From Streptomyces cavernicola (GTDB lineage Bacteria; Actinomycetota; Actinomycetes; Streptomycetales; Streptomycetaceae), in assembly GCF_029968035.1 (NCBI RefSeq), contig NZ_JASCIQ010000030.1, positions 1 to 64,000 of the forward strand: a DNA stretch of 64,000 nucleotides, in the 5' to 3' direction. This document shows positions 1 through 7,155 of the stretch, one piece after another (positions within the stretch are counted from its first letter, which is position 1; each line of letters begins with the position of its first letter). Under the pieces are notes generated by a model that did no database searches, was not told the origin of the DNA, and saw only the letters and a list, made by a program, of their open reading frames with translations. A program made the position numbers and the translations under genes.

Positions 1-142
1 CGGCCTCGGAATTCAATTCGGGCATGCCGAAATTGACCCCGTAGGGAGATCGCGCTGAGTTTGATGTGCCGCCCTCCCCGAGGGAGTCGCTCCTGGCACA
101 CGAAGTGCGCCTGTTGCGTTCTGGCGGAGATGCAAAGCTACT

Positions 143-182
143 GGAGCGGGGCGCCCCGATGCAAATCGAGGCGCCCCGCTCC
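143..182 (-). terminator. Terminator hairpin downstream of rnj
   Basis: A perfect 13-bp inverted repeat (143-155 with 170-182, arms ggagcggggcgcc / ggcgccccgctcc) encloses a 14-nt loop. It lies 41 bp beyond the RNase J stop codon, so it probably ends the rnj transcript. It has no long U-tract, as is usual in Streptomyces. Nothing else is recognisable in bases 1-222. Confidence 0.75.
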
Positions 183-222
183 CAGTTGGCGCTGCCGCAA
201 GCCTCCAGCGAGGCGAAGGAGG

Positions 223-1908
223 TCAGACCTCCACGACGACCGGAAGGATCATCGGGCGCCGGCGGTAGTTGTCGGAGACCCACTTGCCCAGCGTGCGGCG
301 GACCAGCTGCTGCAGCTGGTGCGGCTCCACGACGCCGTCCTGGGCGGAGCGCTCAAGCGCTTCCCCGATCTTCGGAATGACCTCTCCGAATGCCGAGTCC
401 TCGATACCGGAGCCACGCGCCTGGATGTGCGGGCCGCCCGTGATCTTGCCGGTGGTGGAGTCCACCACGACGAAGACCGAGATGATGCCCTCGTCGCCGA
501 GGATGCGGCGGTCCTTGAGGGAGGACTCGGTGACGTCGCCGACCGAGAGGCCGTCGACGTAGACGTATCCCGCCTGGACCTTGCCGACGATCTTGGCCTT
601 GCCCTTGACGAGGTCGACGACCACGCCGTCCTCGGCGATCACGATGTTCTGGTGCGGCACCCCCGTGAGGGCGCCGAGCTCGGCGTTGGCGCGCAGGTGG
701 CGCCATTCGCCGTGGACCGGCATCAGGTTCTTGGGCTTGCAGATGTTGTAGAAGTACAGCAGCTCGCCCGCCGACGCGTGGCCGGAGACGTGGACCTTGG
801 CGTTGCCCTTGTGGACCACGTTGGCGCCCCAGCGCGTCAGGCCGTTGATCACGCGGTAGACCGCGTTCTCGTTGCCGGGGATCAGGGACGACGCGAGGAT
901 CACGGTGTCGCCCTGGACGATGCGGATCTGGTGGTCACGGTTGGCCATGCGGGAGAGCGCGGCCATCGGCTCGCCCTGGGAGCCCGTGCAGACGAGGACC
1001 ACTTCGTCGTCCGGCAGGTCGTCGAGCGTCTTCACGTCGACGACGAGGCCCGGCGGCACCCGCAGGTAGCCGAGGTCGCGGGCGATGCCCATGTTGCGGA
1101 CCATGGAGCGGCCGACGAAGGCGACCCTGCGGCCGTACTCGTGGGCGGCGTCGAGGATCTGCTGGATGCGGTGCACATGGCTGGCGAAGCTGGCCACGAT
1201 GATGCGCTTGCGGGCGCTGCCGAAGACCGAGCGGATCACGTTGGAGATGTCGCGCTCGGGCGGCACGAAGCCGGGGACCTCGGCGTTCGTCGAGTCCGAG
1301 AGGAGCAGGTCGATGCCCTCCTCGGCCAGACGCGCGAAGGTGTTCAGGTCCGTGAGGCGGCCGTCGAGCGGCAGCTGGTCCATCTTGAAGTCGCCGGTGT
1401 GGACGACCATGCCCGCCGGGGTGCGGACGGCGACCGCGAGGGCGTCCGGGATGGAGTGGTTGACCGCCACGAACTCGCAGTCGAAGGGGCCGATCCGCTC
1501 GCGGTGCCCCTCCTTGACCTCGAGGGTGTACGGGCGGATGCGGTGCTCCTGGAGCTTGGCCTCGATCAGGGCGAGGGTCAGCTTGGAGCCGATCAGCGGG
1601 ATGTCCGGCTTCTCGCGCAGCAGGTACGGGACGGCGCCGATGTGGTCCTCGTGCCCGTGGGTGAGGACGATGCCCTCGATGTCGTCGAGGCGGTCCCGGA
1701 TGCTGCTGAAGTCCGGCAGGATCAGGTCGATTCCGGGCTGCTCCTCCTCGGGGAAGAGCACTCCGCAGTCGACGATCAGCAGGCGTCCGCCGTACTCGAA
1801 GACGGTCATGTTGCGGCCGATCTCGCCGAGGCCGCCGAGCGGGGTGACGCGCAGGCCGCCCTCGGGCAGCTTCGGCGGGGAGCCGAGCTCAGGGTGCGGA
1901 TGACTCAA
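223..1908 (-). CDS. rnj: Ribonuclease J
   Basis: Metallo-beta-lactamase/beta-CASP family RNase (561 aa), an endo- and 5'-3' exoribonuclease of RNA maturation and decay in the cytoplasm. The zinc-binding HxHxDH motif is intact (THGHEDHIG; His84, His86, Asp88, His89). The beta-CASP region follows, and the C-terminal region carries the late conserved HGEWRH and HVSGHAS segments. The start is TTG at 1908, preceded by AGGAGAG at good spacing; the encoded N-terminus (MSHPHPELGS) is the form usual in streptomycetes. It lies downstream of dapA on the same strand with a 159-bp gap. Length and motifs are normal for the family. Confidence 0.95.
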   Translation of the reverse strand: MSHPHPELGSPPKLPEGGLRVTPLGGLGEIGRNMTVFEYGGRLLIVDCGVLFPEEEQPGIDLILPDFSSIRDRLDDIEGIVLTHGHEDHIGAVPYLLREKPDIPLIGSKLTLALIEAKLQEHRIRPYTLEVKEGHRERIGPFDCEFVAVNHSIPDALAVAVRTPAGMVVHTGDFKMDQLPLDGRLTDLNTFARLAEEGIDLLLSDSTNAEVPGFVPPERDISNVIRSVFGSARKRIIVASFASHVHRIQQILDAAHEYGRRVAFVGRSMVRNMGIARDLGYLRVPPGLVVDVKTLDDLPDDEVVLVCTGSQGEPMAALSRMANRDHQIRIVQGDTVILASSLIPGNENAVYRVINGLTRWGANVVHKGNAKVHVSGHASAGELLYFYNICKPKNLMPVHGEWRHLRANAELGALTGVPHQNIVIAEDGVVVDLVKGKAKIVGKVQAGYVYVDGLSVGDVTESSLKDRRILGDEGIISVFVVVDSTTGKITGGPHIQARGSGIEDSAFGEVIPKIGEALERSAQDGVVEPHQLQQLVRRTLGKWVSDNYRRRPMILPVVVEV

Positions 1909-1926
1909 AAGACTCTCCTAACCACA

Positions 1927-1956
1927 CGCGCCACGTACCCAGAGGCACGTGGCGCG
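1927..1956 (-). promoter_or_regulatory. Hairpin in rnj 5' leader, next to the ribosome-binding site
   Basis: A perfect 10-bp inverted repeat (1927-1936 with 1947-1956, arms cgcgccacgt / acgtggcgcg) with a 10-nt loop lies between dapA and rnj. On the minus strand it ends a few bases before the rnj Shine-Dalgarno (about 1912-1919). It could terminate dapA messages or shape rnj translation. No experiment can be read from the sequence. Confidence 0.5.
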
Positions 1957-2067
1957 CATGACATTCGTGCAGGTGCAGTTGTCGTCTGCAGTTCTCGTCT
2001 GTGCTGTCTGTGTTGCGTGTGTGGTGCTTGTTGAGTTGTGCGGCTGTTCAGTTGTGAAGTCTGTTGA

Positions 2068-2967
2068 TCAGAGCTGTACCCCGCCGGCGGCGAGGTCGAT
2101 CTTGAGCTGGTGCGCTTCCTCGTCCGAGAGCTCGACCAGCGGCAGGCGCAGCGGTCCGGCGGGGAGGCCCTGCAGGGTGAGGGCGGTCTTCGTGGTGATG
2201 ACGCCCTGGGTGCGGAACATGCCCGTGAAGACCGGCAGCAGCTTCTGGTGGATCTCGGTCGCCTTGCGTACGTCACCCGAGAGGTGCGCGTCGAGCATGG
2301 CACGCAGCTCGGGCGTGACGACGTGGCTGACGACCGAGACGAAGCCGACCGCGCCGACGGAGAGCAGCGGGAGGTTGAGCATGTCGTCGCCGGAGTACCA
2401 GGCGAGGCCGCTGCGGGCGATGGCCCAGCTGGCGCGGCCGAGGTCGCCCTTGGCGTCCTTGTTGGCGACGATCCGCGGGTGCTCGGCGAGCGCGACGATC
2501 GTCTCGGTGTTGATGGGCACACCGCTGCGGCCGGGGATGTCGTAGAGCATGACGGGCAGCTCGGTGGCGTCCGCGATCGCGGTGAAGTGCCGGTAGAGGC
2601 CTTCCTGCGGCGGCTTGTTGTAGTACGGCGTGACGGTGAGGAGGCCGTGTGCGCCGGCCTTCTCGGCGGCGCGGGCGAGTTCGATGCTGTGCCGGGTGTC
2701 GTTGGTGCCGACTCCGGCGACGACGTGGGCTCGGTCGCCGACCGCCTCCACCACGGCTCGTACGAGCTCGGTTTTCTCCGCGTCGCTGGTGGTCGGGGAC
2801 TCGCCGGTGGTGCCGTTGACGATCAGGCCGTCGTTGCCTGCGTCCACCAGGTGAGCGGCGAGTCGCTGCGCGCCGTCGAGGTCGAGTGCGCCGTCCGCCG
2901 CGAAGGGCGTGACCATGGCGGTGAGGACCCTCCCGAAGGGGGTTTGCGGAGTCGAGGTCGGAGCCAT
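2068..2967 (-). CDS. dapA: 4-hydroxy-tetrahydrodipicolinate synthase
   Basis: Condenses pyruvate with aspartate semialdehyde, the first committed step of lysine/diaminopimelate synthesis. The protein (299 aa) has the family's NGTTGES motif near residue 51, the VTPYYNKP tyrosine motif (Tyr115/116) and the Schiff-base lysine in VANKDAKGD (Lys170). ATG at 2967 is preferred because MAPTSTPQTPFGRV is the usual N-terminus; an in-frame GTG at 2976 would add three residues. Neighbours rnj downstream and dapB upstream, with a thyX remnant between the two dap genes, match the actinobacterial dapB-thyX-dapA arrangement. Confidence 0.95.
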   Translation of the reverse strand: MAPTSTPQTPFGRVLTAMVTPFAADGALDLDGAQRLAAHLVDAGNDGLIVNGTTGESPTTSDAEKTELVRAVVEAVGDRAHVVAGVGTNDTRHSIELARAAEKAGAHGLLTVTPYYNKPPQEGLYRHFTAIADATELPVMLYDIPGRSGVPINTETIVALAEHPRIVANKDAKGDLGRASWAIARSGLAWYSGDDMLNLPLLSVGAVGFVSVVSHVVTPELRAMLDAHLSGDVRKATEIHQKLLPVFTGMFRTQGVITTKTALTLQGLPAGPLRLPLVELSDEEAHQLKIDLAAGGVQL

Positions 2968-3051
2968 GGGTAACACGCTACTCGCTGCTCAGTGCGAGGT
3001 CCCCCCTCGGGGCACGTGAGCGGCCCTACATAGAGGCGGAAAACAGAGGAT

Positions 3052-3089
3052 CCCGGCACTGCCTGCTCGGGGGTTCAAGCAGTGCCGGG
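3052..3089 (-). terminator. Hairpin between thyX remnant and dapA
   Basis: An 11-bp perfect inverted repeat (3052-3062 with 3079-3089, arms cccggcactgc / gcagtgccggg) with a 16-nt loop lies just after the thyX remnant on the minus strand and before dapA. It is best read as the surviving terminator of the former thyX gene or an attenuator ahead of dapA. Confidence 0.5.
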
Positions 3090-3190
3090 TCCGTTTGATC
3101 AGGCTAGATGAACTTCTCGAAATGCCGCAATACGGACACTTCGCACGGCTGACCGTACATCTGTGCCAGCCCCCGAGAGCCCGCACGGAA

Positions 3191-3370
3191 CCGCTGCGGG
3201 AAGGACGGCACCTGGGCTGGTCCGTGCCGGGTGCGCAGGCCGAGGAAGTGCGTCAGCGAGCGCGCATCGCACCTCGCGTACGTCGAGGAGAAAGGAGCGA
3301 CCGGCAGGACCGAGCGGGCGACCTCGCGGGCCACGCCGGCGGCGAGGATCTCCTGTCGGCACGGACACAG
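3191..3370 (-). pseudogene. thyX: Remnant of flavin-dependent thymidylate synthase (thyX), truncated at both ends
   Basis: On the minus strand one frame encodes GVAREVARSVLP (from about 3337), ARSLTHFLGLRT and VPSFPQR (to 3191). These are the C-terminal ThyX signature blocks, in the right order and spacing (my recollection of actinobacterial ThyX). The matching part is only about 50-60 residues of a roughly 250-residue enzyme. The N-terminal two thirds, with the RHR flavin/substrate motif, and the last 30 or so residues are missing, and the frame runs on into unrelated sequence to a stop at 3104. The position between dapA and dapB is where thyX normally sits. If correct, dTMP synthesis must rely on ThyA or another ThyX copy outside this window. 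Confidence 0.75.
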
Positions 3371-3514
3371 GGCCGTTCGGCGGTGCTCTGCAACGTTCTC
3401 CGGTGAATTTCCCGATTCGGGGCACCAATGTGGCCTTTTGAACGTCTGAATCGGTAGTAGCGATTCAGTTCGAGACCCGTGTGGTCCCAGAGACAGCAAG
3501 GAGCCCCGCCCCTC

Positions 3515-3754
3515 ATGTTCCGTCGGCGCGATTCCGTCCCGTTCGCCTTCATCGCCGAAGCCGACAAGTACCGCAGCAACGTCACTCCCCCGCCCCGTGA
3601 ACGCGCGACGGCCAGTCAGATCATGGGCCGTTTCCTGATCGGCGCGACGCTGGTCGCAGGCCTCGTGGGCTCGCTGCTCTTCGGGCTGCCCGCGCTCTCC
3701 CCGGAGCAGTCGCCCGCGTCCAGCCAGCAGTCCGAAGCAGCAGAGGGACGCTGA
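3515..3754 (+). CDS. Small predicted membrane protein, unknown function
   Basis: A 79-aa protein with a charged N-terminus (MFRRRDSVPFAF), one transmembrane helix at about residues 37-58 (GRFLIGATLVAGLVGSLLFG) and a short Ser/Gln/Glu-rich tail. ATG at 3515 is chosen because GGAG lies about 11 bases upstream. I do not recognise a family. It lies on the opposite strand to the dap genes, 130 bp before the next plus-strand gene, and may be co-transcribed with it. The coding case rests on the helix, GC-biased codon use and plausible ribosome-binding site. Confidence 0.6.
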   Translation: MFRRRDSVPFAFIAEADKYRSNVTPPPRERATASQIMGRFLIGATLVAGLVGSLLFGLPALSPEQSPASSQQSEAAEGR

Positions 3755-3885
3755 CCCACCCTCAGCACCTCGCGGCCCGGGGCGGCACGACGCGGCCGAA
3801 CTCCCCGAGGGTGGCCGCCCGTCCGCCCCTCTGGGTAGCCTCACCGGGCACACAGCCCAACGCGTGCTTCGAGTGAGGACCAGTC

Positions 3886-4443
3886 GTGCCCCTGCCCTTC
3901 CTGACGGCCGACCGCGCTTTTGACGAAGCGCCGGACGACGTCGCGCTGCCGTACGACGACCGCGACATGTGGCGCCGCCCCTACCGGCCCGGCCCATGGC
4001 GCGTCGCCGCCGCCGCGCTGCTGCTGCTGCTCGCCTCGTACGTCCTGTTCGCCGCGGTGATCATCGCGTTCGCCGGGGAGACGCCCGGCGCGTTCGGGTG
4101 CGGGGTCGGCGGGGCGCTCATCGTCGCCGCGGCGGTGCGGATCCTGCGCATCGGGACGTGGGTCAGCGCGCGCGGGGTGCGCCAGGTCGGGTTCTTCCGT
4201 ACGCGTACGGTCCCGTGGGCGCAGGTCGTCGCCGTGCGCACCGCGCAGCAGCCGGTGCGGTGGCTCGGCCTGCCGCGGACCGTGCAGGGGCAGGCGCTCC
4301 TGCTCGTCTGCCGGGGCGGCGAGACGCTGGCGGCCCCGCTGCTCACCGACCGGAGCGCGGACTTCCTCTCGCGCCGCGAGGCCTTCGACCGGGCCGCGGA
4401 CTCGGTGGAGGCGTGGGCGGACGAGTACCGCGCCGTCGCGTAG
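3886..4443 (+). CDS. PH-domain-like membrane protein
   Basis: A 185-aa protein starting at GTG 3886, preceded by GAGGAC. Two adjacent hydrophobic helices (about residues 44-64 and 70-88) are followed by a soluble segment of bacterial-PH type (WVSARGVRQVGFFRTRTVPWAQV, LLLVCRGGETLAAPLL). This is the common actinobacterial arrangement of a two-helix anchor plus a short PH-like domain. The exact role is unknown. It ends at a strong bidirectional terminator shared with the convergent gene at 4522-4962. Confidence 0.75.
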   Translation: MPLPFLTADRAFDEAPDDVALPYDDRDMWRRPYRPGPWRVAAAALLLLLASYVLFAAVIIAFAGETPGAFGCGVGGALIVAAAVRILRIGTWVSARGVRQVGFFRTRTVPWAQVVAVRTAQQPVRWLGLPRTVQGQALLLVCRGGETLAAPLLTDRSADFLSRREAFDRAADSVEAWADEYRAVA

Positions 4444-4460
4444 CGCCGTAGAACGACACA

Positions 4461-4502
4461 ACCCCCGCCCCTGCCCGATGAGTTCGGGTCAGGGGCGGGG
4501 GT
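4461..4502. terminator. Bidirectional terminator between convergent genes
   Basis: A perfect 12-bp stem (4461-4472 acccccgcccct with 4491-4502 aggggcgggggt), extended inward by further pairs (cccg / cggg), lies between the stops of the plus-strand gene ending at 4443 and the minus-strand gene ending at 4522. Confidence 0.85.
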
Positions 4503-4521
4503 GTTTCACGGCCGGGGCCGG

Positions 4522-4962
4522 TCACTTCCCGTCGTGCAGGGCGATCGCGCGCTGCATGGCCTTGCGGGCCCGCGGGGTGTCCCGGGCGTCGTGGTAGGCG
4601 ACCGCCAGACGGAACCAGCAGCGCCAGTCGTCCGGCGAGTCCTCCGTCTCCGCGCGGCGCTTGGCGAAGACCTCGTCCGCCGAGTCGCGGTCGACCCGGC
4701 CGCTGGGCAGCCGCTTGAGCTCGTCGACCGGGAGGCCGCCCTCCGCTTCGAGCTCGGCGGCCAGCGCGTCGGCCTTACGGGCGAACTGCGTGGTCTTCCA
4801 GAGGAACCACACACCGATCAGCGGCAGGACGAGGACGGCGACGCCGAACGTGACGGTGATCGCCGTGCCTTGGCGTATCAGCAGCACCCCGCGGCTGCCG
4901 ACCAGGACGAAGTAGACGACCAGGGCGGCGGCCAGGGCGAAGTACGTGATCTTTGCGCGCAT
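4522..4962 (-). CDS. Small membrane protein with TPR-like C-terminus
   Basis: A 146-aa protein with two N-terminal transmembrane helices (about residues 5-27 and 33-55) and a cytosolic helical region ending WRCWFRLAVAYHDARDTPRARKAMQRAIALH. This reads as a single tetratricopeptide-like unit. ATG at 4962 has only a weak ribosome-binding site. It starts 19 bp after dapB stops, so it is probably the distal gene of the M16-dapB operon. Function unknown. Confidence 0.75.
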   Translation of the reverse strand: MRAKITYFALAAALVVYFVLVGSRGVLLIRQGTAITVTFGVAVLVLPLIGVWFLWKTTQFARKADALAAELEAEGGLPVDELKRLPSGRVDRDSADEVFAKRRAETEDSPDDWRCWFRLAVAYHDARDTPRARKAMQRAIALHDGK

Positions 4963-4981
4963 CGGAGTATCGACCGGTCCG

Positions 4982-5737
4982 TCAGCTGTCGAGGTCGAGG
5001 AAGTGCTCCAGGCCGAAGGTCAGGCCCGGGGTGTCCACGACGCGGCGCACACCGAGCAGGATGCCCGGCATGAAGCTCTTGTGGTGCAGCGAGTCGTGGC
5101 GGATCGTCAGCGTCTCGCCCTCACCGCCGAGCAGCACCTCCTGGTGGGCGAGGAGCCCTCGAAGGCGCACCGAGTGCACCGGCACACCGTCGACGTCCGC
5201 GCCGCGGGCGCCGTCGAGGGCCGTGGAAGTGGCGTCGGGCTGCGGCGCGCAGCCTGCCTTCTCCCGGGCCGCGGCGATCAGCTGGGCCGTGCGGTGCGCG
5301 GTGCCGCTCGGGGCGTCCGCCTTGTTCGGGTGGTGCAGCTCGATGACCTCGGCCGACTCGAAGAAGCGGGCCGCCTTCTGGGCGAACTGCATGGTCAGGA
5401 CCGCGCCGATGGAGAAGTTCGGGGCGATCAGGACGCCGGTGGAGGGCGAGGCCTCCAGCCAGCCGCGCAGCTGCGCGAGGCGCTCCTCGGTCCAGCCGGT
5501 CGTGCCGACGACGCCGTGGATGCCGTTGGACACGCAGTACTCGAGGTTGCCGAGGACCGCGTCCGGGTGCGTCAGGTCGACGGCGACCTGGGCGCCGGCC
5601 TCGGCGAGGGTCTCGATCTTGTCGTCGCGGTCGAGGGCGGCGACCAGTTCCATGTCCTCGGCGGCCTCGACGGACCGGGCCGCCTCGGAGCCGATCCGCC
5701 CCTTGGCGCCGAGGACCGCCACGCGCAGCTTGCTCAT
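4982..5737 (-). CDS. dapB: 4-hydroxy-tetrahydrodipicolinate reductase
   Basis: Reduces the DapA product with NAD(P)H in the lysine/diaminopimelate pathway. The 251-aa protein has the N-terminal Rossmann motif VAVLGAKGRIGSE, the VDLTHPD segment, the catalytic block ELHHPNKADAPSGTA and a C-terminal HDSLHHKSFMPGILLGVR. ATG at 5737 follows AAGGA at suitable spacing. It is 38 bp downstream of the M16 peptidase gene. Length is normal. Confidence 0.95.
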   Translation of the reverse strand: MSKLRVAVLGAKGRIGSEAARSVEAAEDMELVAALDRDDKIETLAEAGAQVAVDLTHPDAVLGNLEYCVSNGIHGVVGTTGWTEERLAQLRGWLEASPSTGVLIAPNFSIGAVLTMQFAQKAARFFESAEVIELHHPNKADAPSGTAHRTAQLIAAAREKAGCAPQPDATSTALDGARGADVDGVPVHSVRLRGLLAHQEVLLGGEGETLTIRHDSLHHKSFMPGILLGVRRVVDTPGLTFGLEHFLDLDS

Positions 5738-5775
5738 GTGCTTGATTCCTTACGGGAGTTGAGAGCCTGACGCCC

Positions 5776-7155
5776 TTACGCGACCGCTTCGCGGAGCCGG
5801 GCCGTCTGCTTGTCCTTGAGCGGGCCGATGACGGACAGCGAGGGGCGCTGTCCCAGGATGTCGCGTGCCACCTCCCGCACCTCGTCCGGGGTGACCGCGG
5901 CTATCCGGGCCAGCATGTCGTCCACGGACATGTGGTCGCCCCAGCACAGCTCGCTCTTGCCGATGCGGTTCATCAGCGCGCCGGTGTCCTCCAGGCCGAG
6001 GACCGTGGAACCGGCGAGCTGGCCGATGGCCCGGCCGATCTCGTCGTCGGAGAGGCCGTGCTCGGCGACCTGGTCCAGCTCGTCGCGGCAGATCCGCAGC
6101 ACGTCGTGCACCTGGCTCGGGCGGCAGCCCGCGTACACGCCGAACAGGCCGCAGTCGGCATAGCCCGAGGTGTACGAGTACACGCTGTAGGCCAGGCCGC
6201 GCTTCTCGCGGACCTCCTGGAAGAGGCGGGACGACATGCCGCCGCCCAGCGCCGTGTTGAGGACGCCGAGGGCCCAGCGGCGCTCGTCGGTGCGGGCCAG
6301 GCCGGGCATGCCGAGGACGACGTGCGCCTGCTCGGTCTTGCGGTTGACCACGTCGAGTCCGCCCGCGGTGCGGATGGCGCGGCGGCCGTCGCGGGGCGCG
6401 ATCGGCGTCGCGTCCAGGTCCTTGAGGGCGCCGGCCTTCTCGAAGGCGGCGCGGACCTGGCGTACGACCTTGTTGTGGTCGACGTTGCCCGCGGCCGCGA
6501 CCACCAGGTGGCGGGGGTCGTAGTGCTTCTTGTAGAAGCGGCGGATACGGGGCGCGTCCAGGCCGTTGACCGTGTCGACGGTGCCGAGGACCGGGCGGCC
6601 GAGCGGGGTGTCGCCGAGCATGGTGTGCGCGAACAGGTCGTGCACGCAGTCGCCCGGGTCGTCCTCGGTCATCGCGATCTCTTCGAGGATGGCGCCGCGC
6701 TCGACGTCGACGTCCTCCTGCTCGATCAGCGAGCCGGTGAGCATGTCGCACACCACGTCGATCGCGAGCGGCAGGTCGGTGTCGAGCACGCGCGCGTAGT
6801 AGCAGGTGAACTCCTTCGCCGTGAAGGCGTTCATCTCGCCGCCCACCGCGTCGATCGCGGCGGAGATGTCCAGGGCGGTGCGCTTCTTGGTGCCCTTGAA
6901 GAGGAGGTGTTCCAGGTAGTGCGTGGCGCCGTTCAGGGACGGCGTCTCGTCGCGCGATCCGACGTTCGCCCAGATCCCGAAGGTCGCGGAGCGCACGGAG
7001 GGCAGGGTCTCGGTGACGACGCGCAGGCCGCCCGGCAGGGTCGTGCGGCGCACGGTGCCGATGCCGTCCTTGCCCTTGAGCAGGGTTTGAGTACGGGCGA
7101 CGGCCCGCCTCTCCGAAGAGGGGCGGGCCGTCGTCGTGGTGCTACGGGACGTCAC
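5776..7155 (-). CDS. M16 family zinc metallopeptidase (processing-peptidase-like)
   Basis: A 459-aa pitrilysin-family protein. The inverted zinc-binding motif HxxEH is intact (HYLEH, His79, Glu82, His83), with the downstream glutamate in the ERGAILEEIAMTEDDP block. The C-terminal M16 half, with the SSRLFQEVREKRGLAYSVYS signature, is complete. The start GTG at 7155 overlaps the pnp stop by four bases (GTGA), suggesting translational coupling. Oddly, a strong hairpin (7098-7133) lies within its first 20 codons. The position between pnp and dapB is conserved in streptomycetes. Substrate unknown. Confidence 0.9.
   Translation of the reverse strand: MTSRSTTTTARPSSERRAVARTQTLLKGKDGIGTVRRTTLPGGLRVVTETLPSVRSATFGIWANVGSRDETPSLNGATHYLEHLLFKGTKKRTALDISAAIDAVGGEMNAFTAKEFTCYYARVLDTDLPLAIDVVCDMLTGSLIEQEDVDVERGAILEEIAMTEDDPGDCVHDLFAHTMLGDTPLGRPVLGTVDTVNGLDAPRIRRFYKKHYDPRHLVVAAAGNVDHNKVVRQVRAAFEKAGALKDLDATPIAPRDGRRAIRTAGGLDVVNRKTEQAHVVLGMPGLARTDERRWALGVLNTALGGGMSSRLFQEVREKRGLAYSVYSYTSGYADCGLFGVYAGCRPSQVHDVLRICRDELDQVAEHGLSDDEIGRAIGQLAGSTVLGLEDTGALMNRIGKSELCWGDHMSVDDMLARIAAVTPDEVREVARDILGQRPSLSVIGPLKDKQTARLREAVA
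7098..7133 (-). promoter_or_regulatory. Strong hairpin inside the start of the M16 gene, just after pnp
   Basis: A perfect 12-bp inverted repeat (7098-7109 cgacggcccgcc with 7122-7133 ggcgggccgtcg), with further inner pairing, begins 18 bases after the pnp stop codon on the minus strand. It looks like a transcription terminator or RNase-processing stem but lies within the predicted M16 reading frame. Confidence 0.55.

Noticed and set aside
61..2034. Long plus-strand open frame opposite rnj
   Set aside because: Low-complexity Asp/Val/Arg/Leu-rich translation and a perfect RNase J on the other strand; a GC-bias shadow.
3050..3092. tRNA-like fragment because of gggttcaagc in a hairpin
   Set aside because: No anticodon arm or acceptor stem of the right length; it folds as a simple 11-bp terminator-like hairpin.
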